Shown: positions 6,511 to 14,119 of the stretch, piece after piece
Layout: every line of letters starts with the position of its first letter
Position numbering within the stretch: the stretch's first letter is position 1
Assembly: GCA_020845955.1 (NCBI GenBank)
Contig: JADLEU010000240.1
Span: 1 to 39,591 of the forward strand
Direction of reading: 5' to 3'
Origin: Anaerolineales bacterium
GTDB taxonomy: Bacteria; Chloroflexota; Anaerolineae; Anaerolineales; UBA6663
Length of the DNA: 39,591 nt
Translations under genes and position numbers: made by a program
The notes under the pieces: model-generated
Database searches by the model: none
Told to the model about the DNA's origin: nothing
What the model saw: only the letters and a program-made list of their open reading frames with translations

Positions 6511-8379
6511 ATGCGTGAGGCGACCCCTTCCCCCACCCGCGATTACCAGTTTGTGATCTGGCCGGATGAGCTCTCCTCCGATCCCACGCGCGTAGAGGCG
6601 CTGGCGTACGAGGACATGATCCGGGTGATCGCGGCGGGCGACGGCACGCCTGCACCCGAGCCCACGCCGTTACCCCCGGCGCTGCGAACCGGGCAGTTCG
6701 TCATGATCGACGATGCTATCCAGGACGAGCAGTGGTTCGCCCAGGTGGTGGCGCCCCAGCGCAACCTACCGCTCCTGGGCACGAGCCGCGAGCACCCGGC
6801 CACGATGACGGCCCTCATGCGCATCTTGCGCGACATGGTGTCCAGTTCGGCCTTTGCCCGGCAGGCTTACCACTACGAGTTGTCCCTGATTGGGCAGATC
6901 CGGGGCGAAGTCAAGCCCAAGCTCACCACCGTAATGACGAGGCCACGCGCCGGCTCGCGGGGTCGCCTATCGGACGTCAACGAGATCATCCGTTTCCTAG
7001 GACTGCCCGCTATTGCGGCCGATGGAGCCAACGTGATCGGCCGCTTCCAGGGCGTCGACATTCCGGTGACTGTCGACCAGCCGGCGCTGAATATGCACAC
7101 CCTGGTTGCCGGCGCTACCGGCTCGGGCAAGACCAACTCCCTGGCCAACCTGATGCGCGCGGCCCAGGCAATGGGTGCTTGTTGCCTGGTCTTCGACTTC
7201 AAGCCGGACTACCAAGACGTTGACTCGCCCAACGACGAGATGGATTCGGACACCTGGTCTCTGTTCGCGCCTTGGCAACTCGCGCCCCGTGGGTTGGAGA
7301 ACGTCCAGTACTATGGCCTAGCCGGGCAAACGCAGCGCAGCGATGGCGAGCGCCAGTTTGCCGTCTGGGCCAGCGACATCGAACCCGAGATGTTGGCGGC
7401 CGCCCTTTTTCACTCGCGCAGCGACGAGAACCAGCGCGACCTGTTCCTGGCCATCCTGGACGCGTTTCGCAGCAGCCGCACCAAGCAGGATGGCGGGCCA
7501 TTTTCGCTCGACGACGTCGACACCTGGATGGTAAGGCTGGTACGCGAATCGGCCGAGGCGGAGACTAACGGCGACGGCACGAACGGCAACAAAAAGAAGG
7601 ACCGCAAGCCGCGTGAGTCGGCCATCGCCGGAGCGCTGGGCGGCATCCTGAACTTCAGTGTCAAGACCTCTACGCTGGAGGCAATGAATCGGAAGCGCCG
7701 CAGCCGGGCGCCACGCTGGCTGGACGCCGGCCAGCGAGCCCGCCGCCAGGACAGTGGGATCAGCGCACTGTGGGGCGACGACGACGATGGCGCCGAGCGA
7801 GCCAGCACCCGCATTGTCGAATTCGACCCGACTCAGGACCTGGCAACCGGGAGGGTGGTAGTAATCCGCGCGCCGGCCGAGGGTCGTGAGTACGGGCTAT
7901 TCCTGTCTTATATCCTACGGCGCATCAACCGGGCGCTGGCCGAAAAGAAGATCAGCTTCCCGGTGGTGTGCTTCGTGGATGAAGCACACGAAGTGTTCGG
8001 CGGCGAGAAGGCTGTAGCCGAGGCAGCAACCGTGTCGGTGCAACGGGCCGTCAATAAGGGCCGGTCATTAGGCAACGGCTTTGTCTTTGCCACGCAGAAC
8101 CCGAGTCAACTGCCCCAGACGATCCTCAATAACCTCAATACGCGCATCATCCACCGCCAGAACGCGCGCGAAGAGCTCAAACTCGGAATTCCTAGCGCTC
8201 CAGAGGAGTTGCTGAATTCGGCGATGACGCTTGGTCCCGGCGAAGCCTTGGTTTACATCCAGGGCAGCCGAGCTCCCGTAACAGCCGAGATGGCTCCCTC
8301 CCCCTTCAGGCTGACCAAGCTCACGGGTCAGGGTGCGCGTCGGTTGTTGATTGATCAGATGAGTTCAGAAGCAGCTTAG
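6511..8379 (+). CDS. herA: HerA-family DNA translocase ATPase
   Basis: This is a 622-residue HerA/FtsK-superfamily ATPase. Walker A is GATGSGKTNS near 200-209, and the helix after it leads to VFDFKPDYQD, typical of HerA. Walker B is CFVDEAHEVFGG near 486-497. The SVQRAVNKGRSLGNGFVFAT and QNPSQLP segments that follow contain the conserved Arg/Gln sensor residues. An insertion of charged residues (near 350-440) lies between the ATPase motifs. It pairs with NurA upstream, and a good AGAAAGG site precedes the ATG. It probably forms a hexamer that drives DNA into NurA. The upstream XRE/ImmA pair suggests induction on damage or infection. Confidence 0.88.
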   Translation: MREATPSPTRDYQFVIWPDELSSDPTRVEALAYEDMIRVIAAGDGTPAPEPTPLPPALRTGQFVMIDDAIQDEQWFAQVVAPQRNLPLLGTSREHPATMTALMRILRDMVSSSAFARQAYHYELSLIGQIRGEVKPKLTTVMTRPRAGSRGRLSDVNEIIRFLGLPAIAADGANVIGRFQGVDIPVTVDQPALNMHTLVAGATGSGKTNSLANLMRAAQAMGACCLVFDFKPDYQDVDSPNDEMDSDTWSLFAPWQLAPRGLENVQYYGLAGQTQRSDGERQFAVWASDIEPEMLAAALFHSRSDENQRDLFLAILDAFRSSRTKQDGGPFSLDDVDTWMVRLVRESAEAETNGDGTNGNKKKDRKPRESAIAGALGGILNFSVKTSTLEAMNRKRRSRAPRWLDAGQRARRQDSGISALWGDDDDGAERASTRIVEFDPTQDLATGRVVVIRAPAEGREYGLFLSYILRRINRALAEKKISFPVVCFVDEAHEVFGGEKAVAEAATVSVQRAVNKGRSLGNGFVFATQNPSQLPQTILNNLNTRIIHRQNAREELKLGIPSAPEELLNSAMTLGPGEALVYIQGSRAPVTAEMAPSPFRLTKLTGQGARRLLIDQMSSEAA

Positions 8380-8407
8380 CGATGGTAGGCGCGACAGGGA
8401 AACTGCG

Positions 8408-9286
8408 ATGACAAGAAAGGTAACGCCATCTCAATTGCGGAGCATCCTGCGTCAAGCTGAACAGAAACGCAGACAGGCGATCGACAAGTACAATCAGGCC
8501 GCTCGGAAGTACAACCAGCAGACTAAACAGGCCGTGGCCGATTACAACCGGGCGGTCAGAGCCCATAATTCGCATGTTCGGGCAAACCGCCAGCGGATTA
8601 ACAACGAGCTGGCAAAGCTTCGACGACAATCAAACACGACGCAGCACGTTGTGTTTCGGGTATCGGTAAGCACGATGCATGAGGCGTATGTGCGCCTCGA
8701 AAACCGTGCCGAAAGCCAGAATCTTGGCTCGTACTACGGTGAGGTATTGGATCTATCCGAGCAGGAGACCGCCAACAGCCTAAGGGTAATGAATTCCCTG
8801 CTCGGAACCGGTTCCGAACCCGAAGACGTTCCAGATGATGTTCAAACTGTCCGGTTAGCTGATCAGCTACGCAAGATTTCGCCAGACCTTGACGACAAGT
8901 GGCGCGGTGCCGTCTTCTCCTTGAATGCTCGTAATCCAGACGCTGCACGTCACTTTTGCACGAGTGCTCGCGAAATATTCACGAAGATCCTGGAAATCAG
9001 GGCCCCGGATGAGACTGTCATTAACCAACTGCCAGAATGCGAGAGAACTCAGCAGGGGAAGCCGACCAGGCGAGCCAAGATCAAGTTCTTTCTTCACCAG
9101 AAGGGCATGCTCGACGGCGAGTTGGAAGAGTTTGTTGAGCAGGATATGGAGAACATCGTCCAGCTATTCCAGGTGCTGAATGATGGAGCCCACGGATCGG
9201 CCGGCAAGTTCGACATGCAACAGTTGGCCTCGATCAGGAAGCGCGTTGAGGATGGTATGCTGTTTCTAGCGCATCTGGTCAACTAA
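8408..9286 (+). CDS. Coiled-coil protein with pPIWI-associated nuclease-like domain
   Basis: In this 292-residue protein, residues 1-85 are a basic, Asn/Gln-rich helix with heptad-like periodicity (repeated K/R-x-Y-N-Q/R units), likely a coiled coil. The region from about 155 carries LNARNPDAARHFCTSAREI and a later GKPTRRAKIKFFL segment that recall the predicted nucleases encoded beside pPIWI-RE proteins. I recognise that family only by its general pattern, with no catalytic site I can defend. It follows herA by 28 nt with an AGGGAA site, so it is probably part of that operon. It may be an accessory nuclease or adaptor of the HerA-NurA system. Confidence 0.5.
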   Translation: MTRKVTPSQLRSILRQAEQKRRQAIDKYNQAARKYNQQTKQAVADYNRAVRAHNSHVRANRQRINNELAKLRRQSNTTQHVVFRVSVSTMHEAYVRLENRAESQNLGSYYGEVLDLSEQETANSLRVMNSLLGTGSEPEDVPDDVQTVRLADQLRKISPDLDDKWRGAVFSLNARNPDAARHFCTSAREIFTKILEIRAPDETVINQLPECERTQQGKPTRRAKIKFFLHQKGMLDGELEEFVEQDMENIVQLFQVLNDGAHGSAGKFDMQQLASIRKRVEDGMLFLAHLVN

Positions 9287-9548
9287 GCGTGGCCATGCTT
9301 CTAGCCCCATCATGGCCAAAGCAGGATTTGGAGACGAGACTTGGAGCAAGGTTGACTGCGCAAGGGCGGAATTGAGGCATTGGCACTCGGAGAACCTGAC
9401 TGGATGCTGGCGGGTCAGTCCATCTGTTGAGGGCAACCGCATCACCAGCTGGCGGAATCAACCTTAGAACTCCGGGCCACGGTTCAGCATTAACAATCAC
9501 TCCACAGGCGAGATCGCATAGGCCAGCCACAACCATCCGGATAAGAAC

Positions 9549-10751
9549 ATGGTCAGTGATAGGCAGGCACTAGAAGCCCTTATTGTTGACAACCCCGAAC
9601 TTGAACGGCTCGAGGAGCTGCTGGCGCAGTTCAACATCTTCGAGGCAGTGGGAGCGGTGCGCCACGAGGTTCGGCATTCCGACTTTTTAGCCTTCTTGTT
9701 GGACCCCAACCAGAGTCATGGCTTGGCCGATGAGTTCCTCACGCGGTTCATACGGAAGGCCATGCAGGCAGCAGACAACGTGCACCTGCCCATATCGCCA
9801 CTCGACCTGGCTATTTGGCACCTGGATACCACTCAGGTCCGACGTGAGTGGCAGAACATCGATATCCTGCTGCTCAATGACGCCCACGAATTTGCTGTCA
9901 TCATTGAGAACAAGATTGACAGCACAGAGCACTCGGACCAACTCCAGCGTTACCGCCAAACAGTTGGTCAACATCGCCCTGGCTGGAAACTGCTGGCAAT
10001 CTACCTCACACCTGATGGCGCAGCGCCGTCAGATGACATTTACCTACGGCTAGACTATGGTTCCGTGGCCGAGCTTGTAGAAAACGTGGTCAGCAGTCGG
10101 GCGTCGAGCCTGGGCCAAGACCTGCGCGTGTTGATGACGCATTACTCGCAGATGCTGCGGAGGCACATTGTGAACGAATCGGAAATTGCACAGCTCTGCC
10201 AGCGGATTTATCAAAAACACCAGCGAGCGCTCGATCTGATCTATGAATACAGACCAGATCTACAGGGTACGCTGCGGGAGATACTGGAGCAGTTGGTGAA
10301 GAGCACACCTACCCTCGAGTTGGATCAATGCTCCAAGAGCGCGATTCGGTTTGTACCTACTGCCTGGAATGCGCCAGAGCTTCATTCCGGTTCGGGGTGG
10401 ACGCGCACAGGTCGTATTTTGCTATTTGAGTTCAAGAACGCACCTGACCGGCTCAAGTTATACCTCATTATCGGACCTGGGCCGCTGGAGACCCGACAAA
10501 GGCTATTCGAAATGGCAATTCAGCACAGTCCCCCGTTTCGCAGCGCCTACCGCGCACTTAACGCCAAATGGAATACAGTCTTTGACCGAGCGTTTCTCGG
10601 GCCAAAGGCCTATGAAGACGCAGACGGCGAGAAACTGGAGGCCGACATCAAGAAAGAGTGGACGAAGTTCATTGAGAACGATCTGCCCGCCATCAACAAT
10701 GTACTCAGCGCACAGGGGTGGCTGTCGAGACCATCGGAGTCCACGACTTGA
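9549..10751 (+). CDS. PD-(D/E)XK nuclease family protein
   Basis: This 400-residue protein matches the PDDEXK_4-type family. An N-terminal RHEVRHSDFLAFLLDP segment (about 36-51) is followed by the catalytic strands with IDILLLND (D near 105) and VIIENKI (E119-N-K121), giving the D-(x)n-E-x-K motif. A helix with TEHSDQLQRY follows, in which the Gln is conserved in this fold. The rest is an uncharacterised C-terminal domain of about 200 residues. It lies 262 nt after the previous gene, so it is probably a separate unit. Family members are found as solitary defence-island nucleases; the substrate is unknown. The 9287-9548 gap shows no feature I can support. Confidence 0.8.
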   Translation: MVSDRQALEALIVDNPELERLEELLAQFNIFEAVGAVRHEVRHSDFLAFLLDPNQSHGLADEFLTRFIRKAMQAADNVHLPISPLDLAIWHLDTTQVRREWQNIDILLLNDAHEFAVIIENKIDSTEHSDQLQRYRQTVGQHRPGWKLLAIYLTPDGAAPSDDIYLRLDYGSVAELVENVVSSRASSLGQDLRVLMTHYSQMLRRHIVNESEIAQLCQRIYQKHQRALDLIYEYRPDLQGTLREILEQLVKSTPTLELDQCSKSAIRFVPTAWNAPELHSGSGWTRTGRILLFEFKNAPDRLKLYLIIGPGPLETRQRLFEMAIQHSPPFRSAYRALNAKWNTVFDRAFLGPKAYEDADGEKLEADIKKEWTKFIENDLPAINNVLSAQGWLSRPSESTT

Positions 10752-10910
10752 GCTCAGGATTTCTGCTAGCGGTAGCTTGCACGCTCCATAACAAGTCACA
10801 CGCTACCAGCATCTCAGACACGCCATCATCTGGTGTCGCGGTGCCAATGTGGCCAGGCAGATCGTGATGGGCCGCACGAGGCATGTGGCGGCCACGGGAC
10901 AGTAATAGGC

Positions 10911-11927
10911 ATGAAAATGCGAGCGTCAATTCAGCGTTTCCGCGACTTGGCTATCTTTGCGCTGACGCTCTTCATTGGCCCGCTCACCATTACGCTCATT
11001 GCCGATGTCATCATTCAAGTCATAAAGCAGGCGAGTGTCCCTATTTGGCAGTTGATTACCACAACATTACTTGCCTTGCTATTCGGCTTTCTGATGTTGG
11101 TCGGCTATACGGACAGACTCGATCGTCTCGCCGTCACGCTCGAAGGAAGACTCCGGGCTCGCCGGTTCAGGAAGCCGAGCGTTCTCATTCTTAACGGCAA
11201 GATCGGAGAAATGCACGAAGTGCCTCCGAGACCACAAATTACGGACTTCACGCCGGCTGATTGGGCAAGAGCTCTTGCAGGGGTGACCGGTGATTGGAGG
11301 ATCGAAGTTGGTCCGGTAGGGGAGAGACTGAATCCTCAGGCATGCCAAGTAGTTGTCAACCCATTTGGAGAGACTTATCCAGAGGAGAATCCATACGAGT
11401 ACACTACCTTTTCGAAAATCCGCCGATATGTCGAGAGCGGAGGGGTTTTCGTGAATGTGGCAGGCATCCCGTTCTGGTACTGTCACAATCCGACAGACTT
11501 TTCTAGGGTTGGGCAGTTGGTTCGCGCGGGTCGTCTCCAGATTGAATACGGGAGTGATGATGCGACCACTGTTGCTCAAACGCCATTGTTTGCCAGTCTT
11601 TTTCCACAGGTGAGTGGCGGACCTGATTCTACGGCAGTGCAATGTGTTCAGTCAGAGATAGAGCATGAGAACTTCGCGGGGATAGCAAACGCGGGTGGTG
11701 ATACGAGCGCTATCATGTTTAGGGCCTATGAAGTCGGAACCCAGGACATGATCCCACTGCTTCGTTCTGCTGACCCAGCCAAATGGTTGATTGGCAGCCT
11801 GCAGTATGGCGAAGGCTACTTCTTGCTGATGGGATTGGATCTCAGAGGGCCACAAAACACTGGCTTTGCCAAAGCCATAGCAGCCGTGAAGGCGTGGGCC
11901 AGTTATGAGTCACATGGCCGGCCTTAG
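10911..11927 (+). CDS. Two-TM membrane protein with cytoplasmic Rossmann-like domain, unknown function
   Basis: From the ATG at 10911 the protein has 338 residues; an upstream GTG would add 26 residues without family-like sequence. Two hydrophobic segments at about residues 9-35 and 42-66 form a helical hairpin, followed by basic residues, so the remaining 270 residues are likely cytoplasmic. The soluble part has alternating strands and helices with VLILNGKIGEMHE, CQVVVNPFGE, GGVFVNVAGIPFWY and LLMGLDLRGP. This resembles class I glutamine-amidotransferase-like or DUF4159-type folds, without a visible catalytic Cys-His pair. I do not recognise the family. Its lower GC matches the two preceding genes. 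Confidence 0.65.
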   Translation: MKMRASIQRFRDLAIFALTLFIGPLTITLIADVIIQVIKQASVPIWQLITTTLLALLFGFLMLVGYTDRLDRLAVTLEGRLRARRFRKPSVLILNGKIGEMHEVPPRPQITDFTPADWARALAGVTGDWRIEVGPVGERLNPQACQVVVNPFGETYPEENPYEYTTFSKIRRYVESGGVFVNVAGIPFWYCHNPTDFSRVGQLVRAGRLQIEYGSDDATTVAQTPLFASLFPQVSGGPDSTAVQCVQSEIEHENFAGIANAGGDTSAIMFRAYEVGTQDMIPLLRSADPAKWLIGSLQYGEGYFLLMGLDLRGPQNTGFAKAIAAVKAWASYESHGRP

Positions 11928-12034
11928 GGCAACCGCTACATGTAGATGCGGGTAAGCGGTACGTTATTTCCACCTTACAACTTGAGCTGCACATGTGACG
12001 CGTGTCCTGTCCTCAATCCCTGTATCCTCGTCAG

Positions 12035-12062
12035 TTGCCCACTGCCCCGACGCGAATATAAT
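12035..12062 (+). promoter_or_regulatory. Predicted promoter of the BREX operon
   Basis: TTGCCC (12035-12040) and a perfect TATAAT (12057-12062) are spaced by 16 bases, about 145 nt before brxE. No other convincing promoter is seen in the 280-base gap between the membrane-protein gene and brxE. Confidence 0.5.
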
Positions 12063-12144
12063 AGTCTGAGCTCAACAGACGAAGAATTCGGGGCAGGCGC
12101 AGGCGCTGATGTGCGACTAGGGCGCTCAATCAACGGTTACCGAC

Positions 12145-12181
12145 ACACGGGCCGTTCGCGTCCTACGCGGACGGCCCGTGT
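12145..12181 (+). terminator. Hairpin with short T-run in the BREX leader (terminator or attenuator)
   Basis: Arms ACACGGGCCGT (12145-12155) and ACGGCCCGTGT (12171-12181) pair perfectly, with an inner CGCG/CGCG stem, followed by TTTAT. It sits downstream of the predicted promoter and just before brxE. It could therefore attenuate BREX transcription, or, if that promoter is false, end the upstream gene's transcript. Its 3' arm contains the GTG at 12178, an argument against that codon as the brxE start. Confidence 0.55.
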
Positions 12182-12207
12182 TTATCCCCACGGAATCGGC
12201 CGAAGGT

Positions 12208-12732
12208 ATGGTGAACTTGGTTCACGATCTGCTTCAACTCCGCATCCTCGTTCTGACCCTGGGCGAGGCCTCCCATGCCGGCTGGTGGAAGAGCCGCTTC
12301 TTGACGCCTACAGGTCTGAGCTACCTTAGCCGCCTGTATCCACGCAGCAGCTTTGCGGCGGCCGTGCGGTCTACCGGCGAGGCTGCCAGGCTAGTACACG
12401 ACGCGAGTATTGGCGTCGGCCAGGTTTTTCACCTCTTCCGATTGCCGCTGGATGAGGAGCGGCGGCTTGAGACGGCTCTCCAGGAGATCGGAGGCGACTT
12501 GGAGGCGGAACTGGCGCCATTGCTCACTCGGCGCCAGGCGCTACTGGAAAGGCTGGGACGGATTAGCAGTGGGCAGCCCAACAAGGCCTTGGCCGGCCCC
12601 CAAGAGGTGGGCAGCCTGCGCGACTGGCAAGCTGGACGCCTGGTTGGCCAGGTCGCTGCGCTATACGGTCTTGCCTTCAGGAATGACAACCGCATCTACC
12701 CGTATATTAGGGCCAACGGCAAGCTGACGTGA
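12208..12732 (+). CDS. brxE: BREX protein BrxE
   Basis: The protein has 174 residues from the ATG at 12208. A BrxE-like N-terminus with LRILVLTLGEASHAGWWKSR is followed by LTPTGLSYLSRLYPR and ends in a compact helical domain. BrxE is a small, poorly understood BREX component, best known from type 6 loci. A longer frame from a GTG at 12178 would start inside a strong hairpin, so I prefer 12208. The stop overlaps the brxA start by GTGA, showing translational coupling. Its presence before a type I gene order is unusual. Confidence 0.8.
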   Translation: MVNLVHDLLQLRILVLTLGEASHAGWWKSRFLTPTGLSYLSRLYPRSSFAAAVRSTGEAARLVHDASIGVGQVFHLFRLPLDEERRLETALQEIGGDLEAELAPLLTRRQALLERLGRISSGQPNKALAGPQEVGSLRDWQAGRLVGQVAALYGLAFRNDNRIYPYIRANGKLT

Positions 12733-13538
12733 CCGACTCCGCACAGGAAAACGGGCAACGGCGCTATCGTGTCAACGGCGTGATCAAGGGGGCAGCCGTT
12801 GTCGAGGAGATGCGTACGCTTCTGGAGCACTGGACGCCAGAAGAAGGGCACCTTGACCTGCAACGCCGCGTATTGGGGGAAGATCTATTGGGTAAGGCAA
12901 CAGCTACTCGCGCGCGTGACATGATTATGTATGTGTTCAGGCCGCGCCTCCTGACGCCGACAGACGCGCCGGCCCGTCGGCTCAAGCTCTTCCTCGAGCT
13001 AAACGGCAATCCTGGGTCATTCCGGGAGCTGTTACTACTCTATGAGGCTCGCACCGAAGCAGTCCTCTACGACTTCATAACCGCCAAGTATTGGCCAGCA
13101 CGCGCCGGCGGTGAGCTCTGGCTGCGCACGACTGACGCGCTTGATTTCCTCGACGAGGGTAGACGGCAGGGGCTCATCGAGGGCGCGTGGTCTGAAAGCA
13201 CGCGCCGGCGCACGGCCCATGCACTTCTGGCTGCGCTGACCGCTTTTGGGTACCTCAGCGATGCCCGTGCTGAGCGGCGCGAAATCCTACCCTATCGCCC
13301 CAGCGACTTCATCATTGCCTACCTCGCTCACGATCTTCACTTCGCTGGCCAGCCCGATACCGAAGTGATTGCACACCCGGACTGGAACTTGTTTGGACTC
13401 GATGCCAATCACCTTCAGGAGCGGCTGGATGCCTTAGGACCGACGGCCGGCCTGTTGTTGCAGCGCGCCGGATCAGTAGTGCGTATAAGCTGGTCTCATC
13501 TCAGCATGGAGGCAATGCTGCATGCCCTTGTCGGATGA
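12729..13538 (+). CDS. brxA: BREX protein BrxA (DUF1819)
   Basis: This 269-residue protein has the DUF1819 pattern: an N-terminal segment RYRVNGVIKGAAVVEEMRTL, a central helical region (LFLELNGNPGSFRELLLLYE) and a C-terminal winged region ending in SWSHLSMEAMLHAL. BrxA is a small DNA-binding, NusB-like protein common to type I BREX. The GTG start overlaps the brxE stop, and the gene's end overlaps brxB by 17 nt. The order brxA-brxB-brxC is as in canonical BREX. Confidence 0.9.
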   Translation: MTDSAQENGQRRYRVNGVIKGAAVVEEMRTLLEHWTPEEGHLDLQRRVLGEDLLGKATATRARDMIMYVFRPRLLTPTDAPARRLKLFLELNGNPGSFRELLLLYEARTEAVLYDFITAKYWPARAGGELWLRTTDALDFLDEGRRQGLIEGAWSESTRRRTAHALLAALTAFGYLSDARAERREILPYRPSDFIIAYLAHDLHFAGQPDTEVIAHPDWNLFGLDANHLQERLDALGPTAGLLLQRAGSVVRISWSHLSMEAMLHALVG

Positions 13539-14106
13539 AGATATCTTGGAGCGAGACTTCCAGGCGCTCAGAGCGGTTCTGAGGCAGGAGGATCGGCTGA
13601 ACCCGGCCCATAGCGATCCGATCTACTATTACGTCTATCGACCGCGCCGGATGCTGCTGGTCAGGCGCCGGCTGGCTGCCTGGATGGGCGTGCTCCGCAA
13701 CGACGGCCTAAAACCCGTGCGCGTGTCACTGGCGGATATCAAGGACGAGCTGATCCAGGCCTCCGGGCGGTGGGACGAGTGGCTCACATACGAGGCCGAA
13801 GTCGAGCCAGGCGAGGTTAACCGCGACATCCGTGATGTGCTGACACAGAATAACGCTTTCGTCAGCCGCGTCGCTGAACGCATCGCACCCGGTGACGAGC
13901 ACACAGTGGTACTACTGACCGAAGCAGAGCTATTGCACCCATACTTCCGAACGCGCGCCATCGAAAGCGCCTTGGCGGGCAAGGTGCCGCATCCGACGGT
14001 GATCTTCTACCCTGGACTGCGGGTGGGGCAATATGGTCTGCACTTCCTGGGCTTCTACCCGGAGGACGGGAATTATCGCTCCACCTTGATCGGTGGGCTG
14101 GAGTAG
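13522..14106 (+). CDS. brxB: BREX protein BrxB (DUF1788)
   Basis: This 194-residue protein is of the DUF1788 family, recognised by YYYVYRPRRMLLVRRRLAAW near residue 35, LTEAELLHPYFRTRAIES in the middle and VIFYPGLRVGQYGLHFLGFY near the C-terminus. It is of standard length. BrxB is required for BREX but its biochemical role is not settled. It starts inside the end of brxA and is followed by brxC after 13 nt, so it is coupled to both. Confidence 0.92.
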   Translation: MPLSDEDILERDFQALRAVLRQEDRLNPAHSDPIYYYVYRPRRMLLVRRRLAAWMGVLRNDGLKPVRVSLADIKDELIQASGRWDEWLTYEAEVEPGEVNRDIRDVLTQNNAFVSRVAERIAPGDEHTVVLLTEAELLHPYFRTRAIESALAGKVPHPTVIFYPGLRVGQYGLHFLGFYPEDGNYRSTLIGGLE

Positions 14107-14119
14107 GGGATCGACGCAC

